Shown here one piece after another: positions 52,746 through 59,969 of a stretch of DNA of 59,969 nucleotides (its first letter is position 1; each line of letters opens with the position of its first letter). Position numbers and translations under genes: made by a program. The notes below the pieces were generated by a model. It saw only the letters and a program-made list of their open reading frames with translations, was not told the DNA's origin and did no database searches. Source of the DNA: an uncultured Bacilli bacterium (GTDB lineage Bacteria; Bacillota_I; Bacilli_A; RF39; UBA660); assembly GCA_944358535.1 (NCBI GenBank), contig CALVRH010000005.1, positions 1 through 59,969 on the forward strand, in the 5' to 3' direction.

Positions 52746-53557
52746 TTATTTAAATTATATTCATAAATTGGAGTGACTTTGGTATATACGGCGAATCTTT
52801 TATTTCCATATAAATCACTACTTTGGTCAGTACAACATTCTAAAATGATTACTTGGTTATCTGGCTCTATAGTTACATCTGATTCAAAATTAGAAGAGTT
52901 TATGTTATTGTACATATCTTGAAGAAATTCTTCTTGTGTATTATAGTCAAATTCTTGAGTGGTGGCATCTTCTTCTAAAGCGGCAAAGACATCTAATTTA
53001 TAAACACCTTTTGCTGTATACAAGGTATATGTTTTGTTTTGATCATAAAAGGCTTGCCCCTCATTTTGATATTCAGTTAAATCACCAAACATGTTTTCTC
53101 CATATAGGTTATGTCCCCAAAGCCGGCTAACTTGGTTATTCAGGTTTTTGTCGTTTTGATAATCTAAGAAAACAGTTCCAGAAGCACTATAATTGCCATC
53201 TAGAGTATGTTTTAAATAGTAGTCTTCTTCTTCTCTAGAGTTAGTCATGGCAATAGGAAATGCTACGCCATCTGGTTTTTCTAGTATTCCAAAGGCATTT
53301 GGATATTCTTCCTGTAGTTTGTTAATGTCGTATTTTGGAGTATATTCTTCTTGGACTGTATTAGAATCTTCTTGGTTTACTTCTTTATCGATAACCAATA
53401 CTTGCTCGGCTAGGGCATTATTTTCTTTAGTGCCTTCTGATTGACTAAATATGGTAAGACCGGCATAGGCTTGACCGGCTAGGGCAATAACTAAGCCAGA
53501 TGCAATAAGAAATTTATTAAATTTATTGGATTTTTTTCTATCTACTTTATATGACAT
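52730..53557 (-). CDS. srtB: Class B sortase
   Basis: 275 residues. Signal anchor about 14-35. The sortase fold (about 90-275) shows the catalytic His in RLWGHNLYG, the Cys in IILECCTD, and the Arg in GNKRFAVYTKV. The layout and the SRLWGH text are those of class B (SrtB, as in Clostridia and Bacilli). The enzyme links surface proteins, often those with an NPQTN-like or SPKTG-like signal, to the wall; no such substrate is obvious in the window. It has its own terminator and ribosome-binding site (AGAGGTG). Confidence 0.88.
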   Translation of the reverse strand: MSYKVDRKKSNKFNKFLIASGLVIALAGQAYAGLTIFSQSEGTKENNALAEQVLVIDKEVNQEDSNTVQEEYTPKYDINKLQEEYPNAFGILEKPDGVAFPIAMTNSREEEDYYLKHTLDGNYSASGTVFLDYQNDKNLNNQVSRLWGHNLYGENMFGDLTEYQNEGQAFYDQNKTYTLYTAKGVYKLDVFAALEEDATTQEFDYNTQEEFLQDMYNNINSSNFESDVTIEPDNQVIILECCTDQSSDLYGNKRFAVYTKVTPIYEYNLNKGKTL

Positions 53558-53707
53558 TTCAACACCTCTTTTTTATTATAACATTTATATTAAAAAATGT
53601 TTTAAAAAAAAGGAAATTGGGTAAAAAGATTGTATATATATTATGATGGCGACTTTTGATGACAAAAAAAGTACTAGTTTTAGTTTAAGATATATGCAGG
53701 TGATTAT

Positions 53708-54157
53708 ATGAAAAAGTATTTATTTCCTATTTCTGTTTCTTTGATTTTAGGTGTTTTTATGGCATATTTTATTATAAGACAATATGAGGATATGCCTGCT
53801 TTGGCAGTTTCTTCAGAAGCGGAAACATTATATTATATTCAAAGAGGAGTTTACTCTGATATGGATAGTATGCAAGAGGGTATGAAAGATTTTACTCATT
53901 ATATATACAATGTTGAGGATAATCAATATTATGCTTATATTGGTATTACAACTAATAAAGAAAATGCTTTAAAGATTCAGAATTATTATAAATCCATTGG
54001 CTATGATACTTTTTTAAAGGATAAAATTACAGACAATGATGATTTTATTAATGTTTTAAGGCAATACGATGAGTTACTTTCTAAGACTGATGATACTGAG
54101 TCGATAAAGGTAATTTGTAATCAAGTGTTATCGAAGTATGAGGAGTTGGTAAAATGA
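53708..54157 (+). CDS. Membrane-anchored protein with a SPOR-like domain
   Basis: 149 residues. One membrane helix (about 5-24), then a domain (about 40-105) with the SPOR-like pattern YYIQRGVYSDMDSMQEGM and AYIGITTNKENALKIQNYYK. SPOR domains bind denuded wall glycan at division sites. Its stop overlaps the radC start by four bases, so it is in that operon. A role in wall remodelling is inferred. Confidence 0.75.
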   Translation: MKKYLFPISVSLILGVFMAYFIIRQYEDMPALAVSSEAETLYYIQRGVYSDMDSMQEGMKDFTHYIYNVEDNQYYAYIGITTNKENALKIQNYYKSIGYDTFLKDKITDNDDFINVLRQYDELLSKTDDTESIKVICNQVLSKYEELVK

Positions 54158-54834
54158 GTGTAAAAATAAAAGAAATTCCATTATCGGAAAGACCAAGAGA
54201 AAGACTTATAAATTTTGGAGCTGAAAATTTAAGCGATGAAGAATTGCTGGCAATTATTTTAAAAACTGGCTTTAAAGATATGTCTGTTAAGGAATTATCG
54301 GCTTATATTTTGAGTGTTTTTGGTGGAATTAAGAATTTAAAAAATATTAATTATAATGAGGTTAAAAATATTAAAGGAATTGGTGAGGCAAAAGCTTGTA
54401 GTTTGGCGGCTTTAAGTGAAATAAGTAAAAGGATGAACAGAAAAATTGTTTCTTTAAAAGGGGTTAGATTAAACCATTCAGATAAGGTTTTTGATTTTTA
54501 TAAAACTAAAATTAATAGTTCTCAAGAACAATTTTATTGTGTTTATTTAGATGCTGGTAAAAAGGTTATTGAGGAAAAACTATTATTTATTGGAACTGCT
54601 AATTATAGTTTGATTCATCCTAGAGATATTTTTAAAGAGGCTTATTTAATTAATGCGACGGGGGTTATTTGTGTGCATAATCATCCAAGTGGAGATGTAA
54701 AACCTAGTAAAGAGGATATAAATATGACAATTAGGCTTAGAGAGGTTGGAGTTATTATGGGAATTAAAGTAATTGATCATGTTATTATTGGTGATGACAA
54801 GTATTATAGTTTTTTAGAAAATGGAGAAATATAG
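54154..54834 (+). CDS. radC: RadC/YsxA family JAMM protein
   Basis: 226 residues. N-terminal helix-hairpin-helix part (ERPRERLINFGAENLSDEELLAI...), then the JAMM metal motif in HNHPSGDVKPSKED, with the Glu and Asp in place. Named for a historical DNA-repair phenotype that is now doubted; the function is unclear. In B. subtilis the same gene (ysxA) lies directly before mreB. Here mreC follows directly and mreB is missing. Confidence 0.93.
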   Translation: MSVKIKEIPLSERPRERLINFGAENLSDEELLAIILKTGFKDMSVKELSAYILSVFGGIKNLKNINYNEVKNIKGIGEAKACSLAALSEISKRMNRKIVSLKGVRLNHSDKVFDFYKTKINSSQEQFYCVYLDAGKKVIEEKLLFIGTANYSLIHPRDIFKEAYLINATGVICVHNHPSGDVKPSKEDINMTIRLREVGVIMGIKVIDHVIIGDDKYYSFLENGEI

Positions 54835-54880
54835 TTGGTTTTATTTTCAAAATGTATTATAATTTTATTGGGTGACAGCT

Positions 54881-55729
54881 ATGTATAAAAAAAGAAGGTT
54901 TGATAAAAGATATTTGTTTATATTAGTAGTTATAGCTATTGCTTTAGTTTTGGTAGTTTTAGCGGTTTCTTTACAAAAAGACCGTGATTTAAACCCAATT
55001 GAAAAAGTGGCTAAAGATATTGGTACAGTAGTTTTAAAAGTAGTTTCGGCACCTTTTAATTTTGTACATGATAATATAGAGGCTATGATTGAAAAAGATA
55101 ATGTATATGAGAAATACAAGGAATTAAAAAATAAAGAGGAACAATTGGATTCGGTTATTTCACAAAATGATAATTTACGTAGTGAAGTGGATAAATTAAA
55201 AGAGACCTTGGATTTAAATACTGTTTTGAGTGATAAAGTTTATCTTAATGCGACGATTGTATCGCGTAATATTGGATATTGGTATGAAGAAGTTACAATT
55301 GATAAGGGAAGTAAAAATGGTATTGAAAAGGATATGGCAGTGGTTACTCCTAAAGGTTTGATTGGAAAAATTACAAAGGTTAGTAATTATTCAAGTACAG
55401 TTCAACTTCTTTCAAATGATCATATGAGTGATAAAATAAGTGTGAAAATAAAAACTAAAGATGATTATGTATATGGACTTATTTCAATGTATGATTCTAA
55501 AACTAATACTTATACAGTTGAGGGTATTAGTGAAAATGTAGATATAGATAAAGGTGCGGATGTGGTAACAACAGGTATGGGGACTGTATTTCCAAGTGGC
55601 CTTATGATTGGTAAAGTTAAAGAAGTGACAACAGATAATTTTGATTTATCTAAAGTGATTGAGGTAGAAGCTTCAGTTGATTTTGATGATTTAGATTATG
55701 TAACAGTTTTAAAAAGGGTGAGTAATTAA
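54881..55729 (+). CDS. mreC: Rod-shape-determining protein MreC
   Basis: 282 residues from the ATG at 54881 (GGGTGA upstream). One N-terminal membrane helix (about 10-28), a coiled coil (about 65-110), then two beta-barrel domains with the family text IGYWYEEVTIDKGSKNGI and GLIGKI. MreC connects the wall synthesis complex to the cytoskeleton. The stop overlaps the start of mreD by one base. Confidence 0.93.
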   Translation: MYKKRRFDKRYLFILVVIAIALVLVVLAVSLQKDRDLNPIEKVAKDIGTVVLKVVSAPFNFVHDNIEAMIEKDNVYEKYKELKNKEEQLDSVISQNDNLRSEVDKLKETLDLNTVLSDKVYLNATIVSRNIGYWYEEVTIDKGSKNGIEKDMAVVTPKGLIGKITKVSNYSSTVQLLSNDHMSDKISVKIKTKDDYVYGLISMYDSKTNTYTVEGISENVDIDKGADVVTTGMGTVFPSGLMIGKVKEVTTDNFDLSKVIEVEASVDFDDLDYVTVLKRVSN

Positions 55730-56214
55730 TGAAAATTATTATTTTAATAGTTTCTTTTTTACTTGAAGGTGTTATTTCTAATTTTGTGTCAATTAATGGA
55801 TATTTTGCTCCTTTGTTTACTCTTGTTTCTTTAATTATGATTTGTCCACTTTTTGACGATTCTACCAATTATTATAAGTATGCTTTTTTCTCTGGTTTAG
55901 CTTATGATTTATTTTATACTGATACAATTATATTTCATGCAATTATTTTTTGCTTTATGGCGTTTATAATTATGCGTTTAAATTTGGTTTTGACTGATAA
56001 TTTTATAAATATTTTAATTATTGTGGCTTTAAGTATTGTGTTTTATAGAATAATTACTTATGGAATTTTAGTTTTTATAAATAGTATGTCATTTGATGTT
56101 TTGGCTTTAGTAGATAGTATTTTGAAATCGCTTATTTTGAATTTGATATATAGTATGTTGCTTTTTATAATTATTAAGAAGTTTTCTCGGAAAAAGAAGT
56201 ATGTGTATTCGTGA
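55729..56214 (+). CDS. mreD: Rod-shape-determining protein MreD
   Basis: 161 residues with five membrane helices. It follows mreC with a shared base, as in B. subtilis. MreD is a membrane partner of MreC. Its last 41 bases overlap, in the opposite direction, the end of the murF gene. Confidence 0.88.
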   Translation: MKIIILIVSFLLEGVISNFVSINGYFAPLFTLVSLIMICPLFDDSTNYYKYAFFSGLAYDLFYTDTIIFHAIIFCFMAFIIMRLNLVLTDNFINILIIVALSIVFYRIITYGILVFINSMSFDVLALVDSILKSLILNLIYSMLLFIIIKKFSRKKKYVYS

Positions 56215-57502
56215 AGTAGTTAGTTATTTGTTCTAATTTTAAAGTTCTGGATGCTTTAATTAATATTAAAGTATCTTTTATTTTTTGTTTTTTTAGATAG
56301 TTAATAGTTTCTTTATAGTTAGAAAAATATAGGGCATTTTTATATTTTATATTTTTTATGTAATTTCCAATAAGAAGGACTTTTTTGTTACTTATTTTGT
56401 CTAGAAGCTTTGGTATTTGGCAATGAATTTGGTTTGTGTATATACCAAGTTCATTGATGTCACCTAAGATTAGAAGCTTTTTTTGTTTTTCGTTTTCAAG
56501 TAGATTTAAAACGCCTTTTAAGGATTCTAAAGATGAGTTATAGCAGTCGTTTATGATGGTGTTATTGTTTGAATCTTTAAGGATATTCATGCGCATATTA
56601 TAGCTTTGATATTGTTTTATGGCTTTGATAATTTCATTTGGACTTATTTTTAGATATAGTCCAATATGAATGGCTATTAAAGCATCATTTACTAGATGTT
56701 TTGGAAGATTTAGGGTTATTTGATATTCATTGTTTTTAAGTTTTATTTTAAATGAAGATTTATTTAAAGATGAAGACAAATCATAAGCAATAAGGTCATT
56801 TTCTTTATTAAAGCCACTTTTATATGCTTTTTGGTTTTTTAGTAGAGGGTCATCGCCATTTATGAATAGGGGGCCATTTAGTCCTTCTTTGATTTCAAGT
56901 TTGGCTTTTAATATGTTTTCTTGGCTACCAAGATTACCAATGTGGGATGTTCCTATATTAGTGATGACAGCAATGTCCGGGGTAAGCATTTTTGATAAGT
57001 ATTTGATTTCGTTTAAATGATTCATTCCCATTTCAATGATTGCAATTTCATCATCTTGGTTTAGGTTAAAAATTGTTAGGGGAACACCAATATGGTTGTT
57101 ATAGTTTTTTTGACTTTGGAGACATTTATATTTTGTGCTTAAGACAGTATAAATTAACTGCCTTGTAGTGGTTTTACCAACGCTACCAGTAATAGCTATT
57201 ATTTTAGGGTTATATTTTTGTCTAATGTATGAAGCTATATTTCCTAATATTTTTACTGTATTTTGGACTAAAATGGTTGGAATATTATAGGCTACTTTTT
57301 TACTTACTATAATTAATGAGGCGCCGTTTTTTATGGCTTCTTTGATATATTGATGCCCATCTTTAGAACCTATTAGGGCAATATAACAGTCACCATTTTT
57401 AATATCTTTACTATTTATTTTAAATGTGTTTATGTTTACATTTAAATTTATCTTGTTTATTAAAGTGCCTTTGGTTATATTTAAAATTTCTAAAATATGC
57501 AT
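56174..57502 (-). CDS. murF: UDP-MurNAc-tripeptide:D-alanyl-D-alanine ligase
   Basis: 442 residues from the ATG at 57502; the upstream GTG at 57511 is part of the AGGTG site. It adds D-Ala-D-Ala to UDP-MurNAc-tripeptide in the last cytoplasmic step of wall precursor synthesis. The ATP-binding ITGSVGKTTT, NNHIGVPLT and EMGMNHLNEI are typical of Mur ligases; the C-terminal domain carries LLILGDINELG. It lies in reverse orientation within the mre-rpl block, where B. subtilis has minCD. Confidence 0.93.
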   Translation of the reverse strand: MHILEILNITKGTLINKINLNVNINTFKINSKDIKNGDCYIALIGSKDGHQYIKEAIKNGASLIIVSKKVAYNIPTILVQNTVKILGNIASYIRQKYNPKIIAITGSVGKTTTRQLIYTVLSTKYKCLQSQKNYNNHIGVPLTIFNLNQDDEIAIIEMGMNHLNEIKYLSKMLTPDIAVITNIGTSHIGNLGSQENILKAKLEIKEGLNGPLFINGDDPLLKNQKAYKSGFNKENDLIAYDLSSSLNKSSFKIKLKNNEYQITLNLPKHLVNDALIAIHIGLYLKISPNEIIKAIKQYQSYNMRMNILKDSNNNTIINDCYNSSLESLKGVLNLLENEKQKKLLILGDINELGIYTNQIHCQIPKLLDKISNKKVLLIGNYIKNIKYKNALYFSNYKETINYLKKQKIKDTLILIKASRTLKLEQITNYFTNTHTSFSEKTS

Positions 57503-57587
57503 ATTAATCACCTAACTTAATATATGCTTTTGCCTAAAATGAGTTCTAATTATAGTTTTAAAATAATAAGGTATTATAGGTGATTTT

Positions 57588-58145
57588 ATGGCTAAAAAAG
57601 TAGTTAGAAAAGTTAGTTTTTTAAGTAAGTTATTTAGTAAGTTTTTGGTATGTGTGGTTTTACTTTTAGGGTGTTTGATTGCTTTAAAGGCTAGTCCTAG
57701 TTTAAGAGAAAATTTATATAAATATGTTTTTAAGAATAATTTTAGTTTTGGAGAGGTGAATACGGTTTATGAGAAGTTATTTGGTTCATCTTTACCACTT
57801 ACTGGTACTGAGCAAACTGCACTTGTTTCTTCTTCAAAAATAGAGTATACGGATAGTAAGGCTTATAAAGATGGGGCAGAACTTACAGTTTCAGAAAATT
57901 ATGTTATTCCGGTGATTAAAAGTGGAATAGTGGTTTTTGCTGGTGAGAAGGATGGGTATGGAAATACCGTAATAATTCAACAAGGTGATGGCATAGAAGT
58001 ATGGTATGCGAATATTAAGGAGATAAAGGTAAGTATGTATGATTATTTAAAAACTGGAGATATTTTAGGTGAGGCGGATGGATCTAAATTATATTTAGTG
58101 TTTACTAAAGAAGGAGAGATTTTAGATTATAAAAAATATATTTAA
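57588..58145 (+). CDS. M23-like membrane protein, SpoIVFA-like
   Basis: 185 residues. One membrane helix (about 17-36), then an outer M23/LytM-like domain (about 100-185) with the fold text IVFAGEKDGYGNTVIIQQGDGIEVWYAN. The zinc ligands of active M23 enzymes (HxxxD and HxH) are not visible, so it is probably inactive, as is SpoIVFA. Position directly before the SpoIVFB homologue, as in B. subtilis, supports the name. It may regulate that protease. Confidence 0.8.
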   Translation: MAKKVVRKVSFLSKLFSKFLVCVVLLLGCLIALKASPSLRENLYKYVFKNNFSFGEVNTVYEKLFGSSLPLTGTEQTALVSSSKIEYTDSKAYKDGAELTVSENYVIPVIKSGIVVFAGEKDGYGNTVIIQQGDGIEVWYANIKEIKVSMYDYLKTGDILGEADGSKLYLVFTKEGEILDYKKYI

Positions 58146-58872
58146 GATTCATCTTTTTTATTATATAGCGGCTTTAGTATCAGCTATTACAGGTCATTTT
58201 AAAGGGTTTATTTGTTTTAGTTTAATTATTATTGTTCATGAGTTTGGGCATATTTTAATGGGGATTAGGTATCATTGGAAAATTGAAAAGGTGATAATTC
58301 TTCCTTTTGGGGCATTGACTATTTTTCATGAGGATTTAAATAAAAAAATTAAAGAAGAGTTTTGGATTGTAATTATGGGGCCACTTTTTCAAATTGTTTT
58401 TACTTTGATTATTTATTTGTTTTATGGAATGAATGATTTTATTTATTATAGTTTAATTATTTTAGGATTTAATTTGTTACCTATTTTTCCTTTGGATGGT
58501 TCTAAAATTTTAAATTTATTTTTTAACAAGGTGACGGGTTTTAAAACTAGTCATTTACTCTTAATTATGGTATCTATTTTAAGTATCTTTGTTTTATTGT
58601 GGCAGGCTAGTTTTAGCTTAATATTTATATTGATTATTTTGTTTTTGATTATTCGTATTTTTTCAGAAGTTAAGGACCATGAAAGTTTATTTAATAGATT
58701 TTTATTAGAACGTTATTTGAAGAAGTATCATTTTTCTAAGATTTTGAAAATTAATTCAATGGATATGCGTGGTATGAAGAGGGATTATGGACATTTGTTT
58801 TTTGATGGAAAAAAATATATTTCAGAAGAATATAGACTTAAAAAAAGGTTTGACTTTAAAGGCAGATTGTGA
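58126..58872 (+). CDS. spoIVFB: Site-2-type membrane metalloprotease, SpoIVFB-like (probable ATT start)
   Basis: 248 residues if it starts at the ATT at 58126. The protease motif HEFGH is at 38-42, and the second metal motif is PLFPLDGS-like (IFPLDGSKI). The text KIHLFYYIAALVSAITGH and ILPFGALTIFHEDLNK aligns well with B. subtilis SpoIVFB. The reading frame is open from a TAG at 58123 onward, and no ATG, GTG or TTG exists before 58258, which lies beyond HEFGH. A GGAGAG eight bases before the ATT supports that start. It overlaps the M23-like gene by 20 bases. The protein is likely to cut a membrane-bound or membrane-near substrate. Confidence 0.85.
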   Translation: MIKNIFKIHLFYYIAALVSAITGHFKGFICFSLIIIVHEFGHILMGIRYHWKIEKVIILPFGALTIFHEDLNKKIKEEFWIVIMGPLFQIVFTLIIYLFYGMNDFIYYSLIILGFNLLPIFPLDGSKILNLFFNKVTGFKTSHLLLIMVSILSIFVLLWQASFSLIFILIILFLIIRIFSEVKDHESLFNRFLLERYLKKYHFSKILKINSMDMRGMKRDYGHLFFDGKKYISEEYRLKKRFDFKGRL

Positions 58873-58979
58873 TAAAATTTGTAAATGTGTAGATCTCCAT
58901 CTACAACCGCACAAAAAAGGTTTGAAAAAGAGTTATCTTTACCTTAATGGCGAGTCTTAGGAAAAAAGGAGGTAGAATT
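58873..58979 (+). promoter_or_regulatory. L21 leader of rplU
   Basis: The gap carries TGTAGA-TCTCCA-TCTACA and the text AACCGCACAAAAAAGG, similar to the ribosomal L21 leader RNA of Firmicutes. This leader is thought to give autoregulation by L21. Recognition is by eye. Confidence 0.65.
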
Positions 58980-59279
58980 ATGAAAGCAGTTATTGAAACT
59001 GGAGGAAAACAATATTATGTTGAAGAAGGCAGCGTTTTATATACTGAAAAATTAGATGTGGCTGCGGATAGTAAGGTTACTTTTGATCATGTTTTAATGA
59101 TTGGTGGTGCTTTAGGTAATCCTTATGTTAAGGGTGCGAAAGTAGAAGCTAAAGTTTTAAAACATGGTAAGGGTAAAAAGATTAAAGTTTACAAGTATAA
59201 ACAAAAGAAAAAATATCGCCGTACTCAAGGTCATCGTCAACCATACACTAAGCTTGAAATTACAAAATTGGCTTTTTAA
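58980..59279 (+). CDS. rplU: Ribosomal protein L21
   Basis: 99 residues from the ATG at 58980 (AAGGAGG upstream). Binds 23S rRNA in the large subunit. Family text [50 protein letters not shown] and [11 protein letters not shown] is complete. The gene order rplU-prp-rpmA is conserved in Firmicutes. Confidence 0.97.
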   Translation: MKAVIETGGKQYYVEEGSVLYTEKLDVAADSKVTFDHVLMIGGALGNPYVKGAKVEAKVLKHGKGKKIKVYKYKQKKKYRRTQGHRQPYTKLEITKLAF

Positions 59280-59575
59280 TGATTAAAGTTTTACTTTCAA
59301 AAAATCATATTGATATTAATGGTCATGCGATGTTTGATGAGTATGGAAAAGATATTGTCTGTGCGGCGGCAAGTACGATTGTGATAACAAGTATAAATGC
59401 GATTTTAAGATTTGATGAAAAAGCTATTAGTTATGAGTTATCATCGGAGGGAATATCTATTGATATTTTGAAGCATAACCGTGAGACAAATTTACTTATT
59501 TTAAACATGACTAGTTTACTTAGAGAATTAGAAGAAAAATACGGTAAAAACATAAAAATATACGAGGAGGTGTAG
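59279..59575 (+). CDS. prp: Ribosomal-processing cysteine protease Prp
   Basis: 98 residues. The catalytic His is in INGHAMF and the Cys in IVCAAASTI, as in B. subtilis YsxB. It removes the N-terminal extension of L27. The start codon overlaps the rplU stop by one base. The neighbouring rpmA product carries the expected cleavage text, so the pair is functionally coupled. Confidence 0.93.
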   Translation: MIKVLLSKNHIDINGHAMFDEYGKDIVCAAASTIVITSINAILRFDEKAISYELSSEGISIDILKHNRETNLLILNMTSLLRELEEKYGKNIKIYEEV

Positions 59576-59578
59576 TTT

Positions 59579-59863
59579 ATGGAATTATTAAAGTTAAATA
59601 TTCAATTATTCGCCCATAAAAAGGGACAAGGTTCAACTAAAAACGGACGTGATTCTGAGTCTAAAAGATTAGGCGCGAAAGCTGCTGATGGCGAAGTGGT
59701 ATCTGGCGGATCTATTTTATATCGTCAAAGAGGTACAAGAATTTATCCTGGTGTTAATGTGGGTAAAGGTAAAGATGATACTTTATTTGCTAAAATTGCT
59801 GGACGTGTAAAATTTGAACGTTTAGGACGTGACCGTAAACAAGTGAGTGTTTATCCAGAATAA
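59579..59863 (+). CDS. rpmA: Ribosomal protein L27
   Basis: 94 residues. The N-terminal extension [10 protein letters not shown] precedes [14 protein letters not shown], so Prp should cut after LFA to expose the mature end, which reaches the peptidyl-transferase centre. Family text [16 protein letters not shown] and [17 protein letters not shown] is complete. A GAGGAGG site stands before the ATG. A terminator follows. Confidence 0.97.
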   Translation: MELLKLNIQLFAHKKGQGSTKNGRDSESKRLGAKAADGEVVSGGSILYRQRGTRIYPGVNVGKGKDDTLFAKIAGRVKFERLGRDRKQVSVYPE

Positions 59864-59876
59864 AATTAATTGAAAG

Positions 59877-59969
<93 letters not shown>

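Noticed and set aside
52936-53444. Plus-strand ORFs opposite srtB
   Set aside because: They are shadows of the sortase gene, without ribosome-binding sites.
57588-58872. Evidence that the organism forms spores
   Set aside because: SpoIVFA/FB homologues alone occur in non-spore-formers; no other sporulation gene is seen in the window.

Overview
The window reads as one continuous stretch of a very AT-rich (roughly 28-30% GC by eye), walled, Gram-positive-type chromosome. The wall and division genes (murG, murB, murF, ftsQ/divIB, ftsA, ftsZ, mreC, mreD, a class B sortase, LysM and NodB wall enzymes), a T-box leader, a BceRS-BceAB module and an L27 protein with the Prp-cleaved N-terminal extension all point to a Firmicute. 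The base composition and the reduced gene order suggest an uncultured gut-type member of the Bacilli near the Mollicutes (RF39 / Erysipelotrichia-like). That placement is inference. The sequence ends in 62 consecutive T residues directly after the rpmA terminator, which looks like a contig end or assembly artefact.

Layout. 0-3.3 kb: a membrane-anchored C39-like protein, a membrane acyltransferase, a small-RNA candidate and tspO. 3.3-8.2 kb: response regulator, histidine kinase, a small unknown protein and a BceAB-type ABC transporter, with a BceR-like operator and a good sigma-A promoter in front of the transporter. 8.2-15 kb: a 37-codon ORF, deoD, the ymfF-ymfH M16 pair, yigZ, a protein with a Tat-like leader, uvrC and a small HTH protein. 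15.1-16.0 kb: a surface protein whose C-terminal end carries a sharply GC-rich patch that looks like the variable region of a diversity-generating retroelement. 16-24.4 kb: envelope proteins (NAGPA-type, DUF3048), an HD hydrolase, tRNA-Arg, a pentapeptide-repeat protein, gmk and a phosphoesterase.

24.4-35.7 kb is the accessory region and the best candidate for an undescribed system. Nine tightly packed or overlapping genes (25.77-34.10 kb) encode a RelA-like protein without its regulatory C terminus, a small-molecule kinase of the APH fold, a large protein ending in a phosphoribosyltransferase domain, a stand-alone TrpRS-like synthetase, a CAT-fold acyltransferase, a HAD phosphatase, an amidohydrolase, a YgjV-like membrane protein and a GNAT acetyltransferase. 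Together they resemble a pathway for a nucleoside- or aminoacyl-type small molecule. A T-box-controlled tyrS follows. The whole segment is bracketed by two copies of the 5' end of an amidase gene, one degraded (25.3 kb) and one intact (35.8 kb), so it may have arrived as an island.

35.8-47.6 kb: LysM amidase, NodB deacetylase, phosphomannomutase/phosphoglucomutase, tRNA-Thr, a CmpB-like membrane protein, CorA, an SDR enzyme, an ArsR/SmtB repressor with a recognisable operator, a Zn/Cd-type P-ATPase, and a LolD/FtsX-type transporter. Its promoter is nearly identical over about 42 bp to the promoter in front of the 37-codon ORF at 8.2 kb. 47.7-52.7 kb: murG-murB-divIB, then ftsA-ftsZ. 53.7-59.9 kb: radC-mreC-mreD-(murF reversed)-M23-spoIVFB-rplU-prp-rpmA, the B. 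subtilis order with mreB, minC and minD absent. The spoIVFB homologue has no ATG, GTG or TTG start upstream of its HExxH motif and probably starts at ATT.
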